In this document: piece by piece, positions 13,401-21,519 of the stretch
How positions within the stretch are numbered: position 1 is the first letter of the stretch
Layout: the number at the start of each line of letters is the position of its first letter
From: Streptomyces hainanensis
GTDB taxonomy: Bacteria; Actinomycetota; Actinomycetes; Streptomycetales; Streptomycetaceae
Assembly (NCBI RefSeq): GCF_004348415.1
Contig: NZ_SMKI01000015.1
Coordinates: forward strand, 1 to 34,076
Direction: 5' to 3'
Length of the DNA stretch: 34,076 nucleotides
The notes under the pieces: generated by a model
The model's database searches: none
Told to the model about the DNA's origin: nothing
What the model saw: the letters and a program-made list of their open reading frames with translations, nothing else
Made by a program: the position numbers and the translations under genes

Positions 13401-16400
13401 GGCGCGATGCCGAAGAACTCCGCGTCGAACGTGTCGGCGTCGTAGAGGAAGGCGCCGCGGCGGGTGTAGGTCTTGCCGGGCCTGCCGGGCTCCGGGTCGT
13501 AGATGCCGTCCAGGTCCCAGCCGCGGGTGGTGGGGAAGTCGCCGAAGGCGTCGGCGCCTTCGGCGAGCAGCCGCCACAGGTCCTCGGGCGACCGCACCCC
13601 GCCGGGGTAGCGGCAGCCGATCGAGACGATGGCGATGGGGTCGTCGTCCGCCGGGCGCGTGACGGGGGCGGTCCGACCGGTGGGCGCGGCGTGGATGCCG
13701 AGGAGGTCGGCGAGGAGGCCGATCAGGGCCGCCGGGGTCGGGTGGTCGTAGATCAGGGTGGCCGGCAGTCGTTCGCCGACCGCCGTGGTGAGGCGTCGGT
13801 GCAGTTCGACGCCGGTCAGCGAGTCGAAGCCGAGGTCCTTGAAGGTCTCTTCGAGGTCGAGCGTGTCGCCCGTGTCGTGGCCGAGCACCGATGCGACGTG
13901 GCCGCGGACCAGCCTGGTGAGCCGAGCGAGGTCGTCCCCGGTGGCCGGACGCGGGCCCGGCTCGGGCGTGGTGCCGGGTGCCCGCTCCGCGACGCGGGGA
14001 AGGCGTGCGGGCATCAGGCCGTCGAGTACGGCCGGGAGCGTGCCGGCGGTGCCGAGTCGGCGCAGGGCCACGCCGTCCACGGTGGCGGGGAACAGCCAGG
14101 CGGCGGGGTCCGCCGTGCGGCCGGCGCGGGTGGCGGCCTGGTGGGCGGGCAGCGGCCGGATGCCGTGCTGTGCGGCGTCGTTCTCCTCGGCCGCGCCTCG
14201 GGCGCAGTGCACAACGGTGGCGGGGAGGCCGCGGGCGAGCCGGTATTCGGCCAGGGCGGCGAGGAAGGTGTCGGCGGCCGCGCCGCTGCGGCCGTCCGAG
14301 GCCCCGAGCAGTCCGGCCGGTGAGGCGAGCAGGGTGAATTCCGTCAGTGAGGCACCGGCGAGCTGGTGCAGGTGCCAGGCTCCCGCGATGGTGCGTTGGA
14401 TGCCGTCGTCCGGGGCGCCGGCGCCGTGGATCACGACGGTGAGGGGGCGGTCGGCGGGAACGGCGGCCAGCAGCGCGGCCAACGCGTCGGCGTCCGCGAC
14501 GTCACAGGCGGCGACGGCCACGTCGGCGCCGGACTCGGCGAGTTCGGCCCGGAGTTGGGCGACACCCGGGGCGTCTTCGCCGCGCCTGCCGACCAGCAGC
14601 AGCCGCCCGTCCGGGCGGCGGGCGGCGTGGTGCCTGGCCAGTTCGGCGGCCCCCGGGCTGGGAAATCCGGTGACGAGGGTGGTGCCGGTGGGGATCGGCG
14701 GGGTGTCGAGCGCGGCCGTGGTAGCTGCTCGCTGCAGGCGGGGCACGTACAACCGACCGTCGACAGCGGCGAGTTGGGACTCGCCGGTGGCAACGGCGGC
14801 GCCCAGGGCCGATCCGGGGTGGCTGATCCCGTCGAGGTCGACGACGGTCAGCCGCCCCGGGTTGTCGCGCTGTGCCGAGCGGACGAGTCCCCACACGGCC
14901 GCGTCGGCGAGGCCGTCGACGGAGCTGCCGGGGACGGCGGCGACCGCGCCGCAGGTGACGACGACCAGTCGAGACCGGGCGAAGCGCTGGTCGGCGAGCC
15001 AGGTGCGCAGCAGGGCGGCGGTCCGCCGGACGGCGCGCCGGGCGACGGCCGGCGGCTCCTCCTCCGCCGTGGTGGCGGAACGCGGTACCGCCGTGGTGAG
15101 CACGAACTCCGGGACGGGGGCGGTGCCCTCACCGATCGCGGCGAGCCGCGCGTGGCGGGGCAGTCCCGTCCCCAGGTCGTCGTCGCCGAGCACCGCCCAT
15201 GTCGCGGGCGACGGGTCGAGGGGAGGGAAGTCGAGCGGCAGCCAGTCGAGGCGCAGGAGCGAGTCGGCCGCGGTCTCGCCGGTGGCCGGCAGCTCCTCGG
15301 GGGCGAGGGCGCGGAACGTCAGGGTGTCGACGGTGAACACGGGGGCGCCCGCGTGGTCGGTGAGGAGCAGCGCGAAGCGGTCCTCACCGAGGCGGGTGAC
15401 TCGCGCCCGCAGGGTGCGCGCGCCGGTGGCGTGTATCCGGGCGCCCGACCAGGTGGCGGGGATCAGTGGCTGGTCGGAGTCGGCCTCGGCGGCCGCGAGT
15501 TGGAGGGCCGCGTCGAGCAGCACCGGGTGGAGGAGGAACGCGCCCGGGTCGTCGGTGCTCTCGGGGAGCTCGAGTTCGGCGAAAAGCTGGTCGCCGCGCC
15601 GCCAGGCCATCGTGATGCCGTGGAACGCGGGGCCGTGGCGGTGGCCTCGTTCGGCGAGCCGGTCTCGGAGGTCGCCGAGGTCGAGGAGGCTGGCTTGGGC
15701 AGGCGGAAAGTGCGCGAGCGCCGGGTCCGCCGCGGGCGAGGGCCGGCCGGCCGGATCAGCGGGGCCCAGGGTGCCGGTGGCGCGTCGGATCCAGGTCGTG
15801 GCGCCTTCGGTCCTGGAGTGGATGGTGAGTGCGCGGAGTCCGTCGGGGCGTGGGCCGCCGAGCCGCATCTGGAGGTGTGTGGCTGTCGTCTCCGGCAGCG
15901 GGACGTGGCTGTCGAGGGTGAGTTCGCGAATCTCACCGGCGCCGGCGGACCCGCCTGCGGCGAGGGCGAGTTCGGTGAGGGCCGCGGCGGGAAGCAGCGT
16001 GGCGTGGTGGATGGCGTGGTCGCTCGTCCAGGGGTGGGTGTGCCGCGAGACGCCGGCGAAGAAGAGATGTCCTCCGCCGTCGGCGAGTGCGGTGCCGCCG
16101 CCGAGCACGGCGTGGTCGAGGGTGTCGAGGCCGGCGGGGTCCCGCCGGTCGGAGCGCCCCTGGGCCCAGTAGGTCTGACGCTGGAAGGCGTAGGTGGGCA
16201 GGTCCTCGGCGGGATGTGACGGCAGGCCGAAGAACGCCGTCCAGTCCGGGGAGACACCGTGGACGTGGAGGTTCGCGAGCGCGCGGGTCAACGCGGCCGG
16301 CTCGGGGGTGCGCCGGCTGAGCAGCGGCACGGTGAGCCGGCCGGTCGCGTCGGCCGCCGCCAGGGTCTCCTCGACCAGCCCCGTGAGCCTGGCGTCCGGG

Positions 16401-18856
16401 CCGAGCTCCAGGTAGGTGCTGACGCCCAGGGAACGCAGGGTGTCGATGCCGTCCCTGAATCGGACCGTCCTTCGGATGTGCGCGGTCCAGTAGTCGGGGC
16501 TGGTCAGTTCCTCGGCCGTGGCCAGGGCGCCGGTGATGTTGGAGACGACGGGGACGGTCGGCGGGTGGAAGGTCAGGGTGCCGGCGATGGCGCGGAACTC
16601 GGCGAGGGCGCTGTCCATGTGCGGCGAGTGGAAAGCGTGCGAGGTCCTGAGCCGGCGCGTGCGCCGGCCACGTTCACGGAAGTGGGACGCGACCTCCTCG
16701 GCCGCCGCGGCGTCCCCGGCGATGACGGTCGAGGTGGGCCCGTTGACGGCCGCGACGGCCAGGGAACCGTCCACGCCGGCGAGTGCGGCGGCCACCTCGT
16801 GTTCGGGGGCCTCCACCGCGATCATGACGCCACCGGGTATGGCGTCCTGCATCAGGCGGCCACGGGCCGCGACCAGGGTGACGGCGTCCGCCAGCGACAG
16901 CACGCCCGCCACGTGGGCGGCCGCGAGTTCGCCCACCGAGTGTCCGATCAACCGGTCGGGGACGATGCCGAGGCCGGTCACCAGCCGGTGGAGCGCGACC
17001 TGGAACGCGAACAGCGCGGGCTGGGTCAGGAATGTCTGGTCCAGCCGCGTCGACTCGGGCTCTTCCGGCTTCCGGAACATCACGTCCCGCAACGACCGCC
17101 CCAGGTGGACGTCGAAGTGACCGCAGACCTCGTCCAGCGCCTCGGCGAAGACGGGGAAGGCCCGGTACAGCCCGCTCCCCATGCCGGCGCGCTGACTGCC
17201 CTGCCCGGGGAAGAGGAAGGCGATGTCGCCGGTGGCCGCCCGGGCGCCGGTGAGGAGCCCGGGATGCTCCTCACCGGCACTCAACGCCCCCAGGGCTGCG
17301 AGGAGTTCCGAACGGCTTTCGCCCAGGGCGACGGCCCGGTGGTCGAAGGGAGTCCGGCCGGTGGCCAGGGTGTGTCCGATCGCGGCCACGTCCGCCCCGT
17401 CCACGCCGTCGAGGTGTGCGACCAGGCGGCTGGCCTGTGCCCGCAACGCGTCCTCGCTCCTCGCCGAGAGTGGCCAGGCCACGGGGGCGGCGGCACGGGT
17501 GGGGGCGGCGGCGGTCCGCGGGTCGGTGGGTGCCTGTTCGAGGATGAGGTGTGCGTTGGTGCCGCTGATCCCGAACGAGGACACTGCCGCTCGGCGCGGC
17601 CGTGGGAGGTCGGGCCAGGCGGTGTCGCCGATCACCAGTTCCACGGCGCCCGACGACCAGTCGACTCGCGGCGTGGGTTCGTCCACGTGCGGCGTCGCCG
17701 GCACCACACCGTGTCGCAGGGCCAGCACCATCTTGATCACACCAGCCACACCGGCGGCGGCCTGTACATGACCGATATTCGCCTTCAACGAGCCGAGAAG
17801 CAGCGGTCGTTCGGCCGGACGGTCCTGGCCGTAGGTGGCCAACAGGGCTGCCGCCTCGATCGGATCGCCGAGCCGGGTGCCCGTGCCGTGCGCCTCCACG
17901 ACGTCGACGTCGGCGGACTCCAGCCCGGCGTCCGCGAGTGCGGCCCTGATGAGTCGTTGCTGCGCGGGGCCGCTCGGCACGGTGAACCGATCGGAGGCGC
18001 CGTCCTGGTTGACGGCGCTGCCGCGGATCACGGCGAGCACCCGATGGCCGTTGCGGCGGGCGTCGGAGAGCCGTTCGAGCAGCAGCAGGCCAACACCCTC
18101 GCCCCACACGGTGCCGTCGGCCGCCGCCGCGAACGGCTTGGCCCGGCCGTCGGGGGCCAGCCCACGCTGCCGGCTGTACTCCATGAACATGCCGAGGGTG
18201 CTCATCACGGTGGCGCCGCCGGCGAGGGCGAGGGCGCACTCGCCGGCGCGCAGCGAGCGGACCGCGAGGTGGAGCGCGACCAGCGAGGCGGACGAGGCGG
18301 TGTCCACGGTCAGGGCCGGGCCTTCGAGGCCGAGGGTGTAGGCGATGCGGCCGGACGCGGCGCCGCCGGTCGTACCGGTGAGGATGTGGCCTTCGAGCGG
18401 TGAGCCCTCGTCCATGCGGGGGCCGTAGTCCCCAGCCATGGCCCCGACGAAGACGCCGGTGTCGCTGCCGCGCAGGGTGGTCGGGTCGATACCGGCGCGC
18501 TCCAGCGTCTCCCAGGACGTCTCCAGCAGCAGCCGCTGCTGGGGGTCCATGGCCAGCGCCTCGCGTGGCGAGATCCCGAAGAACGCGGCGTCGAAACGAT
18601 GCGCGTCGTGGAGGAAGCCGGCCTGGCGCTGGTAGTTGTGGCCGGGCGAGCCCGGGTCCACGGCGCTGGCACCCGCCGTGTCCCAGCCACGGTCGGTGGG
18701 GAACGGGCCGATGGCGTCGCGCCCCTGGGACAGCAGGTCCCACAGCTCGTCGGGGCCGGTCACCCCGCCGGGGAGCCGGCAGCCCATGGCCACGACCGCC
18801 ACCGGCTGGTGCGGTCCGTCTGCCCGTGCCGTCCGCCGGTTGGTTTCGCGCGCCAT
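1..18856 (-). CDS. Modular type I polyketide synthase, chain-initiating subunit (3' end outside window)
   Basis: One minus-strand frame stays in register from the ATG at 18856 to the window edge, giving 6285 residues with no stop seen. KS active-site codons (18295, 13126, 6838, 910) and ACP serine codons (13822, 7543, 1636) all lie in this frame. The layout is a loading module, two complete extension modules and the KS of a third, detailed in separate entries. Acyl chains would be built on ACP phosphopantetheine arms in the cytoplasm from malonyl- and methylmalonyl-CoA. The N-terminus has only about 17 residues before the KS and no coiled-coil docking helix, as expected for the first subunit of an assembly line. 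A GAGG four bases upstream of the ATG is the ribosome binding site. No thioesterase is seen, so chain release lies downstream or on another subunit. Family assignment is certain; the product is unknown. Confidence 0.97.
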   Translation of the reverse strand, partial: MARETNRRTARADGPHQPVAVVAMGCRLPGGVTGPDELWDLLSQGRDAIGPFPTDRGWDTAGASAVDPGSPGHNYQRQAGFLHDAHRFDAAFFGISPREALAMDPQQRLLLETSWETLERAGIDPTTLRGSDTGVFVGAMAGDYGPRMDEGSPLEGHILTGTTGGAASGRIAYTLGLEGPALTVDTASSASLVALHLAVRSLRAGECALALAGGATVMSTLGMFMEYSRQRGLAPDGRAKPFAAAADGTVWGEGVGLLLLERLSDARRNGHRVLAVIRGSAVNQDGASDRFTVPSGPAQQRLIRAALADAGLESADVDVVEAHGTGTRLGDPIEAAALLATYGQDRPAERPLLLGSLKANIGHVQAAAGVAGVIKMVLALRHGVVPATPHVDEPTPRVDWSSGAVELVIGDTAWPDLPRPRRAAVSSFGISGTNAHLILEQAPTDPRTAAAPTRAAAPVAWPLSARSEDALRAQASRLVAHLDGVDGADVAAIGHTLATGRTPFDHRAVALGESRSELLAALGALSAGEEHPGLLTGARAATGDIAFLFPGQGSQRAGMGSGLYRAFPVFAEALDEVCGHFDVHLGRSLRDVMFRKPEEPESTRLDQTFLTQPALFAFQVALHRLVTGLGIVPDRLIGHSVGELAAAHVAGVLSLADAVTLVAARGRLMQDAIPGGVMIAVEAPEHEVAAALAGVDGSLAVAAVNGPTSTVIAGDAAAAEEVASHFRERGRRTRRLRTSHAFHSPHMDSALAEFRAIAGTLTFHPPTVPVVSNITGALATAEELTSPDYWTAHIRRTVRFRDGIDTLRSLGVSTYLELGPDARLTGLVEETLAAADATGRLTVPLLSRRTPEPAALTRALANLHVHGVSPDWTAFFGLPSHPAEDLPTYAFQRQTYWAQGRSDRRDPAGLDTLDHAVLGGGTALADGGGHLFFAGVSRHTHPWTSDHAIHHATLLPAAALTELALAAGGSAGAGEIRELTLDSHVPLPETTATHLQMRLGGPRPDGLRALTIHSRTEGATTWIRRATGTLGPADPAGRPSPAADPALAHFPPAQASLLDLGDLRDRLAERGHRHGPAFHGITMAWRRGDQLFAELELPESTDDPGAFLLHPVLLDAALQLAAAEADSDQPLIPATWSGARIHATGARTLRARVTRLGEDRFALLLTDHAGAPVFTVDTLTFRALAPEELPATGETAADSLLRLDWLPLDFPPLDPSPATWAVLGDDDLGTGLPRHARLAAIGEGTAPVPEFVLTTAVPRSATTAEEEPPAVARRAVRRTAALLRTWLADQRFARSRLVVVTCGAVAAVPGSSVDGLADAAVWGLVRSAQRDNPGRLTVVDLDGISHPGSALGAAVATGESQLAAVDGRLYVPRLQRAATTAALDTPPIPTGTTLVTGFPSPGAAELARHHAARRPDGRLLLVGRRGEDAPGVAQLRAELAESGADVAVAACDVADADALAALLAAVPADRPLTVVIHGAGAPDDGIQRTIAGAWHLHQLAGASLTEFTLLASPAGLLGASDGRSGAAADTFLAALAEYRLARGLPATVVHCARGAAEENDAAQHGIRPLPAHQAATRAGRTADPAAWLFPATVDGVALRRLGTAGTLPAVLDGLMPARLPRVAERAPGTTPEPGPRPATGDDLARLTRLVRGHVASVLGHDTGDTLDLEETFKDLGFDSLTGVELHRRLTTAVGERLPATLIYDHPTPAALIGLLADLLGIHAAPTGRTAPVTRPADDDPIAIVSIGCRYPGGVRSPEDLWRLLAEGADAFGDFPTTRGWDLDGIYDPEPGRPGKTYTRRGAFLYDADTFDAEFFGIAPREALAMDPQQRLLLETAWETLERAGIDPTTLRGSDTGVFVGAMPQEYGPPTTQAPERLSGSLLTGNTTSVASGRIAYTLGLEGQAVTVDTACSSSLVALHLATRALRAGECGLALAGGVTVMSMPGIFTEFGRQRGLAPDGVIKPFSAAADGTSWGEGVGLVLLERLSDARRNGHRVLALVRGSAVNQDGASNGLTAPNGPAQQRVIGRALADAGLGTADVDVVEAHGTGTTLGDPIEAGALLATYGQGRPAERPLLLGSLKANIGHTQAAAGIAGVIKMVQAMRHRVLPATPHVDAPTPHVDWSTGAVELVTESTSWPETDRPRRAGVSSFGISGTNAHVILEQAPAEEPADEPRPGDSPLPLVLSAKSPAALRETAERLLAHQADLTGRALTLARGRASLTHRAVLAGRDDQELRAGLAALAAGEPAPGLTVGSRTVPAGGTVFVFPGQGAQWLGMGVELLDSSPVFGEHLASCARELSRFTDWDLLDVLRGAEGAPSWERVDVVQPALFAVMVSLARLWESWGVRPDAVVGHSQGEIAAAHIAGMLSLEDASRVVASRAKALRTLAGTGGMVSLPLDADAAGELIDSWAGRISVAVVNGPTSTVVSGEAAALDELVARCEAQGIRARRIAVDYASHSARVEPIRDELLALLAPITPRPGTVPFYSTVAGHAGGPLPAQAPTDATYWYENLRRTVEFETAVRALLADGHTLFVESSPHPVLTVGLTEAVAAHAPDSGTVVTGTLRRDEGGRPRLLTSLATAHVHGGVAPDWSAVLGTGPVDATELPTYPFQPDTYWPEPHHGSGDPATLGVLDADHPLLGAATALAGEDSHVLTGTLSRRTHPWLADHAVHGTVLLPGTALLELALRAGFEGGCDLLEELTLDAPLVLPDSGAVRVQVLLGQPDEDERRPVTIHSRPADAQDDRPWTRNAAGTFATGTLATGPAEPAPPRGASGEWPPAGTEPFDVAEHYDGLAGLGYQYGPAFRGLGAAWDRDGTVYAEAELPRAAGDIEGFGLHPALLDAALHAALRPGGPTLLPYSWRDVRLHATGADAVRARFDAVGADTVAVTLNDPAGGPVLTVGALALRPAPTLSPAAEHADDLHRVAWEPLPLPEGTKSTKSTRLVVLGDGGPAETLAAELARQATDVTPLPDLPALRAALAAGTTPDVVLVPCGADTPAAAAPVAGAHAATRSTLELLRSWLTDEALGGVRLALVTRRAIATRDGEDVPGLATAPVWGLVRSAQTENPGPFTLVDHDGQAASLRLLPAALDTGEPQLALRNGGCVIPRLTGGHPALPTPATPGAWRLDFTTRGSVDDVACLPHPAFDAPLAPGQVRVALRAAGLNFRDVMIGLDMVADRRPPGGEGAGIVTEVGPDVTELAVGDRVMGLFMDGTGPVVVADRRLVVPMPAGWTFTEAATVPIAFTTAYHGLVDLAGTGAGDTLLVHAATGGVGMAARQLARLLGAEVYGTASVGKWETLRGLGYADDRIADSRTAEFEQTFRSATGGRGFDVVLNALAGELTDASLRLLAPGGRFLEMGKTDIREPGEVAARHAGAGYHAFDLMDPGPDRLHEILRELRALAEAGHLQPLPTTVWDVRQAPEALRHLALARHTGKIVLAIPPTVHPTADPSPGTVLITGGTGTLGGLLARHYAATGQAGHVLLTSRRGAESPGARELVADLEGLGVTASVVAADIGDRDDVARVVAAVPAGHSLRAVVHAAGVLDDGVVAGLSAERLARVLRPKVDGAWHLHELTRGLDLAEFVLFSSVAGVLGTPGQGGYAAGNVFLDALAAFRRARGLPAVSLAWGRWASSSGMTGHLADADLARLGRLGLVPLSDESGLALFEAARAVDRPAVLATEIDRAAVRALAEPPAVLRGLAATRTRSTTPRRARARAASKDASLVGRLLDRPAAERHRTLLDLVTREAALVLGRADASGIGADQGFSALGFDSLGSVELRNRLNAVTGLRLPATLTFDHPTPNDLVRRLLAEITGAPEQDARPGASVDLPPANGEDPIVITAMGCRYPGGVRSPEDLWRLVVEGTDPITPFPGNRGWDLDSLFDPDPGRAGTSYVARGGFLHDAGEFDAEFFGIAPREASAMDPQQRLLLETSWETVERAGINPTTLRGSNTGVFVGAATQEYGPRLADAPAGVTGHVLTGTSASVASGRIAYTLGLEGPAVTLDTACSSSLVALHMAVRALRSGECDLALAGGVTVMATPGAFVEFSQQRGLAPDGRIKAFSDAADGTAWSEGVGLVLLERLSDARRNNRPVLAVVRGSAINQDGASHGLTTPNGPSQQRVIRAALADSGLTTGDVDVVEAHGTGTRLGDPIEAGALLATYGQDRPADRPLLLGSLKSNIGHTQHAAGVAGVIKMVQAMRYGMLPKTPHVEQPSTYVDWSAGAVELITESTPWPEADQPRRAGVSAFGISGTNAHVVLEQAPAEERVDEPPTVDVPLPLPLVLSAKRPAALRALAGHLLAHNADPTDYAAALAHGRASFEHRAVVVGRDGRELRAGLRALASGGAAPQLTTGAAASQAGGTVFVFPGQGSQWSGMAVELLDTAPVFARHLAACARELSRFADWDLLDVLRGVEGAPSWERVDVVQPALFAVMVSLARLWESLGVRPDVVVGHSQGEIAAAHIAGILSLEDAARVVVLRSKALRSLAGLGGMVSLGLGAHAAAELIEPWAGRISVAVVNGPTSTVVSGEAMALEELVARCTATDVNAWPIAVDYASHSPQVEAIRDELLELLAPVRPRTAKVSFHSTVAGHDGGALDAGYWYRNLRQTVEFEPAVRTLLAQGHRLFLEASPHPVLTVGVEETIAAHAPESGAVVTGTLRRNEGGWERVLTSLAAAHVHGGIVPDWSAVLGDRRADATDLPTYPFQRENHWFVKPEPTGTPAGLGLAATDHPLLGAAIPLAVGENHLFISTLSLRTHPWLGDHRVGGTALVPATALIELAIRAGDQVGCGQVEELTLAAPLHIPATGAVAVQVLVGAPDPSGTRPVTVHARPADSPPDVPWTRHAGGTLVARRSEPEGAIARPTGWPPAEAVPLDVAHLHGQLAAHGYGYGAAFRGLTAAWQSGTTRYAEVTLPQEAGEPDRFGIHPALFDAALHVALYGTRETLYPFSWRSVRLHATGARALRVVIDTSDPVNVGVTLWDPAGDLVLSAENLALRPGQPAIGPAADLHQLSWRPAPRDERPAPARVTLLAEGREAAELAAVLRAGGAEVDILPDIAALLAAGGPAPTAVCLPCAPVARPADEPSAARAATRRVLELLKTWLTDSRTPTGARLALLTQGAVAARAGEDTPGLADAAVWGLVRTAQTENPDRFTLVDHDGTAASLRALPTALATEEPQLALRDGAMTVPRLVAAGSETGLVPPSAGGWRLGLTSRGSVDDFALLPHAAADRPLAPGQVRVALRAAGLNLHDVTTALDRVADSRPLGGDGAGVVLETGPEVTGLRPGDRVMGVFTDGLGPVVVADRRLMTPMPTGWSFTDAATLPVPYLTAVHAPTDRGDLPPDEALLVHAAAGHRDFELTEVGEDHVAELLTRLRAGCEGGAIRPLPASTWDIRQATGALRRLTPDGRAGKVVLTIPPTVHPGAGHPAAPGTVLITGGTGTLGRLLAHHYAATGQARHLLLTSRRGPGAPGAADLVTELAEAGVDAEVVACDAADRAALARLLRDVPATRPLTAVVHAAGVLDDGVLLGLTPERLAAVLRPKIDAAWHLHELTQDLDLTEFVLFSSAAGTLGTPGQANYAAANSFLDALATYRRARGLPAVSLAWGQWAEASGMTGHLEQRDLARMAGLGLVPISDEHGLDLLAAARAADRPTVLLSGIDRVAVRALDHPPAPLRDLHGAPARRTAAASAGDQSLARRLLGLPDAEREAAVLAVVTGEIAVVLGHAVNAAVRTDTAFRDLGFDSLTAVELRNRLSTVTGLRLPATLAFDHPTPEVLARRLTVDLTGDPRASAATPTPETDGASTTDATGRRGDDPIVVIAMGCRYPGGVRSPEDLWRLVADGVDAITPFPTDRGWNQHDRSHPDQDGAGTAYPRSGGFLPDAGEFDAEFFGISPREALAMDPQQRLLLETSWETFERAGIDPVSLRGSRTGVFVGAMPQSYGPSAAEAPEQLSGSVLTGNTTSVASGRVAYALGLEGQAITVDTACSSSLVAMHLAARALRSGECELALAGGVTVMSTPDLFVEFGHQQGLAADGRIKPFAAGADGTAWGEGVGMVLLERLSDARRNGHPVLAVLRGSAVNQDGASNGLTAPNGPSQQRVIRQALANAGLVAADVDAVEAHGTGTTLGDPVEAGALLATYGQDRSAERPLLLGSLKSNLGHTQAAAGVAGVIKMVSAMRHGVLPATLHVDAPTPHVDWSGGAVELVTGNTVWPEEGRPRRAGVSAFGISGTNAHVILEQAPTTSESETAADDRGHRAFAAGWPLSARTGPALRARATRLLDHLATRPE
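1530..7370 (-). other. PKS module 2: KS-AT(methylmalonyl)-DH-ER(internally deleted)-KR-ACP
   Basis: KS (about residues 3830-4265) has DTACSSS with Cys4007. The AT (about 4360-4706) has RVDVVQP, GHSQGE and YASH, again methylmalonyl-type. The DH (about 4722-5000) has His4761 in HxxxGxxxxP and [10 protein letters not shown]. The ER (about 5212-5408) starts normally but passes straight from LLVHAAAG to HRDFEL near residue 5350. About 105 residues are missing compared with the ER of module 1, including the whole GGVGMAA nucleotide-binding loop and Rossmann core, so it cannot bind NADPH. The KR (about 5425-5610) has GGTGTLG, LDD and GQANYAAAN, an active B-type. The ACP has DSL with Ser5741. The inferred output of this module is an alpha-methyl enoyl thioester, because the double bond made by KR and DH is not reduced. 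Confidence 0.93.
7430..13660 (-). other. PKS module 1: KS-AT(methylmalonyl)-DH-ER-KR-ACP, fully reducing
   Basis: KS runs from about residue 1735 to 2160 with DTACSSS (Cys1911), HGTGT and KANIGH intact. The AT (about 2260-2610) has RVDVVQP, GHSQGE and YASH, the methylmalonyl-CoA pattern. The DH (about 2636-2910) has an intact HxxxGxxxxP motif (His2669) and [10 protein letters not shown]. The ER (about 3130-3430) has the NADPH loop [11 protein letters not shown] near residue 3266. The KR (about 3450-3630) has GGTGTLG, LDD (B-type stereochemistry) and an active-site segment GQGGYAAGN with Tyr and Asn. The ACP has FDSL with Ser3772. All reductive domains look active, so the added unit should be a saturated alpha-methyl propionate. 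Two micro-duplications, one in the DH (near 10570-10605) and one after it (near 10030), look like replication slippage and stay in frame. Confidence 0.93.
13720..18856 (-). other. PKS loading module: KS(Ser)-AT(malonyl)-DH(degraded)-KR(dead)-ACP
   Basis: KS spans residues about 18-440. The usual DTACSSS motif reads DTASSAS, so the nucleophile at residue 188 is Ser (TCG), while the HGTGT and KANIGH histidine motifs remain. The AT (about 530-900) has GHSVGE with Ser640 and HAFH near residue 738, the malonyl-CoA signature. The DH (about 905-1180) keeps His947, but the Gly of HxxxGxxxxP is His. The KR (about 1190-1600) has GFPSPG where the NADPH loop should read GGTGxLG, lacks the segment containing the RPK lysine, and has Gly where the catalytic Tyr should be (near residue 1523). 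The ACP carries DSL with Ser1679. No ER is present. A KS without its Cys normally only decarboxylates malonyl-ACP to acetyl-ACP, so the inferred starter is acetate. From memory, polyene loading proteins such as nystatin NysA share the KS(Ser)-AT-DH-ACP order. Confidence 0.9.
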
Positions 18857-18906
18857 ACAGCCTCAGAACCTCTCAAGAGCAAACGGAGCAGACATCCAGG
18901 CCAGAG

Positions 18907-18935
18907 ATTATCCGAGCCTGTCGAGCGCAAAACAG
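18907..18935 (-). promoter_or_regulatory. Candidate PKS promoter (good -10, poor -35)
   Basis: On the minus strand, GATAAT (18912-18907) matches a sigma-70 type -10 box. Seventeen bases upstream is CTGTTT (18935-18930), a poor -35 box. Transcription would start near 18900, giving a leader of about 45 bases before the PKS ATG. A weak -35 suggests activator dependence, but no activator gene is seen in this window. Inference from motif reading only. Confidence 0.45.
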
Positions 18936-18941
18936 CACAGC

Positions 18942-18953
18942 CGTATCAATACG
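18942..18953. promoter_or_regulatory. Small dyad upstream of the PKS -35 box
   Basis: CGTAT-CA-ATACG is a perfect inverted repeat with five-base arms, centred about 12 bases upstream of the proposed PKS -35 hexamer. The position suits an activator site, but arms this short may be chance. A second small dyad, TGTTG-CGAAT-CAACA, lies at 19007-19021. Confidence 0.25.
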
Positions 18954-19079
18954 CGAACGGACTTACCCTCCATGGAATCCACGGCCGCTCACCCCAGGAA
19001 CACCGCTGTTGCGAATCAACACGGCCCGCCGAGTGTAGATCATCCAGGAAGCAGCAGGTGAGAGCCACTGAACTCACAC

Positions 19080-19090
19080 AAGATTCCCCC
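19080..19090 (+). promoter_or_regulatory. Shared motif copy A (AAGATTCCCCC)
   Basis: This 11-base string is identical to 21441-21451 upstream of the MFS exporter. It directly abuts the -35 box of the promoter candidate at 19091. It may be a binding site for a regulator common to the antiporter operon and the exporter. Confidence 0.35.
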
Positions 19091-19119
19091 TTGCACACCC
19101 TGACGGAGCGTGGCAGAAT
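19091..19119 (+). promoter_or_regulatory. Candidate plus-strand promoter
   Basis: TTGCAC (19091-19096) and CAGAAT (19114-19119) are spaced 17 bases apart, close to the sigma-70 type consensus. The start would be near 19126. If it drives the KhtT-like gene, the leader would be about 570 bases, so a second promoter or a small RNA in between is possible. Confidence 0.35.
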
Positions 19120-19145
19120 CCTGTGCGGCCTTTCACGGGAAACCG

Positions 19146-19159
19146 AATCCCCAATTCGT
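19146..19159 (+). promoter_or_regulatory. Shared motif copy B (GAATCCCCAATTCGT)
   Basis: CCCCAATTCGT at 19149-19159 is identical to 21448-21458 upstream of the MFS exporter. The string is AT-containing and therefore rare by chance in this genome, and both copies are intergenic. Confidence 0.35.
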
Positions 19160-19257
19160 GACCGTGCCCACTCTCCACCCTTTACATTTCGACTCGGCAG
19201 TCGAGTCGCAAGTGAATTCCGAGAGTGCTTCGATCCGCTCCAGAAATACCGCCGAAA

Positions 19258-19278
19258 CACGCGCGCCACACGCGCGTG
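19258..19278. repeat. Inverted repeat CACGCGCG-N5-CGCGCGTG
   Basis: Perfect eight-base arms with a five-base spacer (CCACA). It is also readable as two direct copies of ACACGCGCG. It could be an operator or a transcript hairpin in the long leader; its role is unknown. Confidence 0.4.
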
Positions 19279-19650
19279 GGCGATTCGGGAATTTCTCGCG
19301 GGCTGGTGCGAGCCCCCACCGACCCTCGGGTCACCCCGTCCGACCTGCTGGCCACGCCCTCACCCTCGCGATCGAATACTTCTATGAAACTCGCTCCCGC
19401 GTTGCATATGACGGCGAGATGCTACGGGCCGCGACGAGCGCCAGTGGGCCAATCCAGCCACCACAACGGGAATGTCATCGTCCGGTTTTCGCGCTCCATC
19501 GGGTGCGATTCAGGCCGTTCCCGCACCTTCGGGTTTCGAGCAACCGCCCACCCTCGACGCGCGCTTGACGGGGCGCCACCGCCCCGCCCCGCACACCCCG
19601 CGGGCCGGCATACCCCGTTTGTCACCTTCTGAGAGAGAATGCGAGGTGTC

Positions 19651-19672
19651 GGCCCGCCGCCGTCGGCGGGCC
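19651..19672 (+). promoter_or_regulatory. Leader hairpin just upstream of the KhtT-like gene
   Basis: GGCCCGCCG and CGGCGGGCC form a perfect nine-base stem with a CCGT loop. It ends 11 bases before the GGAGGAG ribosome binding site (19684-19690). It may insulate or tune translation, or be an attenuator; no alternative fold that sequesters the ribosome site was seen. Confidence 0.4.
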
Positions 19673-19696
19673 GGGCGAGGCCAGGAGGAGCGAGTC

Positions 19697-19924
19697 ATGG
19701 GCAAGGGTGTGCACGTCCAGGATCTACCGGGCGTGGGGAAGCGGTACGACATCGACCTCGGCCGGCCGGATCAGCGGATCTCGGTGATCATGCGGTCCGG
19801 CGGGGTGCGGGACCTCTACGTCTTCGCCACCGCGTCGGCGGAGCCGACGGCCGTGATCGAGCTGACGGAGGAGCAGGCCCGCAAGGTGAGCGCCGTGCTG
19901 TCGGCGACGTTCTTCGAGTCCTGA
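19697..19924 (+). CDS. Short KhtT-like regulatory subunit of a cation:proton antiporter
   Basis: This 75-residue protein begins with DLPGVGKRYDIDL and continues with a basic-acidic beta-rich stretch. It resembles the N-terminal domain of KhtT-type regulatory subunits that control K+(NH4+)/H+ antiporters. Full KhtT proteins carry a C-terminal TrkA_C (RCK_C) nucleotide-binding domain; here the protein stops after the N-terminal part, so it cannot sense a ligand through that domain. The ATG follows GGAGGAG with a six-base gap, a strong start. It lies 12 bases before the antiporter gene and is surely cotranscribed with it. It probably sits on the cytoplasmic face of the antiporter. Subfamily recognition is by eye. 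Confidence 0.75.
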   Translation: MGKGVHVQDLPGVGKRYDIDLGRPDQRISVIMRSGGVRDLYVFATASAEPTAVIELTEEQARKVSAVLSATFFES

Positions 19925-19936
19925 GGGCGTCGCGGC

Positions 19937-21430
19937 GTGGGCCACCCCGATCTGATCGGCCTCGGCGCCACGGTGCTGATCGCCGGGCTGCTGGCACGGA
20001 TCGCCCGGCGGTACGGGCTGCCGTCGATCCCCTGCTACATGCTCGTCGGCATCGCCTTCGGCCCCGGCACCCCGGGGCCCGAACTGGTGCGCCACCCGGG
20101 GGACCTGGCGGTGATCGCGGCGCTCGGCCTGGTGCTGCTGCTGTTCCACCTGGGCGTGGAGTTCCCCGTCGACCAGGTGCTCGGCGGCGGGCGGCGGCTG
20201 TTCCTGGCCGCGGTGATCTGCATCGGCGTCAACGTGTGCGCGGGGCTGCTGTTCGGACTCGTCCTCGGCTGGGGCGGTTCCGAGGCGCTGGTGATCGCGG
20301 GCGCGCTCGGCATCTCGTCGTCGGCGATCGTCACCAAGCTGCTGATCGAGCTGCACCGGCTGACCAACGCCGAGACGCCGGTGATCCTCGGCATCGTGGT
20401 GATCGAGGACCTGTTCCTCGCCCTCTACCTGGCGCTGCTCTCGCCGGTGTTGTCGCAGGCGGGTTCGGCGGCCGGGCTCGCCGCGGACGTGGCGGCCAGC
20501 TTCGGGTTCCTGCTGCTCCTCTTCCTGGTGGCCAGGTTCGGCGCGCGGGCGGTGGCGAGCCTCGTCGACAGCCGGGAGGACGAGCTGTTCGCCGTGCTGA
20601 CCATCGGTCTCGTCGTGCTGGTGGCCGGCCTCTCCGACCGGCTCGGGGTGTCGGACGCGATCGGCGCGCTGATGACCGGGCTCGTGCTGTCCCGCACGGA
20701 GATCAGGGAGCGGGTGGTGCGTCTGGTGCTGCCGCTGCGCGACGTGTTCGCGGCGGTCTTCTTCGTCACCTTCGGGCTGACCATCGACGTCGCGCGCCTG
20801 GGGGCGGTGGCGGCGCCGGTCGGGATCGCGGTGGCGCTGACGCTGGTCTGCAACCTGGCCGCCGGCGTCGCGGCGGCCCGGCTCTTCGGGTTCAACCAGC
20901 GGGGCGCGGTGAACATCGGGCTGACGATGCTGGGCCGCGGCGAGTTCTCGCTGATCCTGGCCACCCTGGCGCTGGCGGCCGGCCTGGACGCCAGGATCGG
21001 CCCGTTCGTGGCGATCTACGTGCTGGTGCTCGCGGTGGTCAGCCCGCTGCTGGCCACCCACTCGCGGTACGCGGCCCGGCTGATGCCGGACTGGATACTG
21101 CGCCCCGGCTGGCGGTACGTGCGGGAGGAGACGATCAGCACCTCCTGCACCCACCTGGACCGGATCCGGATCACCGAGACGGACGCCGAGGAGTGTCCGC
21201 AGTGCGTGGCGGAGGGCATCGACTGGGTGGAGCTGCGGCTCTGCGTCACCTGCGGCCGGGTCGGCTGCTGCGACGACTCGCCGCGGCGGCACGCCAGCGC
21301 CCACGCGCGCGAGTCGGGGCACCCGATCATCCAGTCCGCGGAGCCCGGCGAGGACTGGCGCTGGTGCTTCCCCGACGAGACCCTGGTCCAGGCCCCGCTG
21401 GGCGGCCGGCGGTCCGCCACGGTCGACTGA
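19937..21430 (+). CDS. CPA2-family cation:proton antiporter with C-terminal UBP zinc finger
   Basis: This 497-residue membrane protein begins at a GTG 12 bases after the regulatory subunit. Residues 1 to about 370 form 12 or so hydrophobic helices with the CPA2 layout, including the early PSIPCYMLVGIAFGPG segment, LFHLGVEF, a SSSAIVTKLL crossover helix and GRGEFSLI. Residues about 396-480 are a UBP-type zinc finger with Cys/His pairs CTH, CPQC, CVTCGRVGCCDDSP and HASAH-GHP, ending EPGEDWRWCFPDE. The transporter should exchange K+ or Na+ for protons across the cytoplasmic membrane. The zinc finger faces the cytoplasm; such fusions occur in actinobacteria, but their ligand is unclear to me. Beside a PKS the gene could help keep ion balance, perhaps against an ionophoric product, which is inference. 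Ion specificity cannot be read from sequence. Confidence 0.88.
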   Translation: MGHPDLIGLGATVLIAGLLARIARRYGLPSIPCYMLVGIAFGPGTPGPELVRHPGDLAVIAALGLVLLLFHLGVEFPVDQVLGGGRRLFLAAVICIGVNVCAGLLFGLVLGWGGSEALVIAGALGISSSAIVTKLLIELHRLTNAETPVILGIVVIEDLFLALYLALLSPVLSQAGSAAGLAADVAASFGFLLLLFLVARFGARAVASLVDSREDELFAVLTIGLVVLVAGLSDRLGVSDAIGALMTGLVLSRTEIRERVVRLVLPLRDVFAAVFFVTFGLTIDVARLGAVAAPVGIAVALTLVCNLAAGVAAARLFGFNQRGAVNIGLTMLGRGEFSLILATLALAAGLDARIGPFVAIYVLVLAVVSPLLATHSRYAARLMPDWILRPGWRYVREETISTSCTHLDRIRITETDAEECPQCVAEGIDWVELRLCVTCGRVGCCDDSPRRHASAHARESGHPIIQSAEPGEDWRWCFPDETLVQAPLGGRRSATVD

Positions 21431-21440
21431 TGGCCGGCTA

Positions 21441-21458
21441 AAGATTCCCCCAATTCGT
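21441..21458 (+). promoter_or_regulatory. Motif upstream of MFS gene shared with the PKS/antiporter intergenic region
   Basis: AAGATTCCCCCAATTCGT combines two 11-base strings found separately at 19080-19090 and 19149-19159. It lies in an AT-rich island of about 50 bp between the antiporter stop and the MFS start. No clear -35/-10 pair was resolved here; TAGGGT near 21483 and TAGTAA near 21466 are weak -10 candidates. Confidence 0.4.
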
Positions 21459-21519
21459 TTATCTGTAGTAAGCATCTTGTCGTAGGGTCGCCAGCGGGAC
21501 AGCAACCGATGGGGAGACC

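Larger units (their letters stand above)
18857..19696. other. AT-rich divergent intergenic region between PKS and antiporter operon
   Basis: This 840 bp gap is visibly richer in A/T than the flanking genes. The short open frames in it have no actinobacterial codon bias and no recognisable product, so I call no gene. It holds the PKS promoter, a plus-strand promoter candidate at 19091-19119, two copies of a motif shared with the MFS promoter region, inverted repeats at 19190-19208 (CGACTC...GAGTCG) and 19258-19278, and a hairpin at 19651-19672. An unannotated small RNA cannot be excluded. Confidence 0.6.

Noticed and set aside
659..14323. Very long plus-strand open frames (659-4849 of 1396 codons and 7463-14323 of 2286 codons)
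   Set aside because: They mirror the minus-strand PKS. Their products are Gly/Arg/Val-rich with no domains, while the minus frame shows KS, AT, DH, ER, KR and ACP motifs in order.
13758..18403. Other plus-strand frames over the loading module, including 13758-16172, 14366-16219 and 16259-18403
   Set aside because: Same shadow effect in GC-rich DNA; no recognisable domain and no ribosome site.
1..18856. Module-to-module repeats read as mobile elements or a CRISPR-like array
   Set aside because: The repeats are homologous PKS domains in one frame; no inverted terminal repeats, transposase or spacer pattern is present.
18946..19632. Short open frames on both strands in the PKS/antiporter intergenic region
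   Set aside because: No codon bias, no family resemblance and no ribosome sites; the region is better explained as regulatory.
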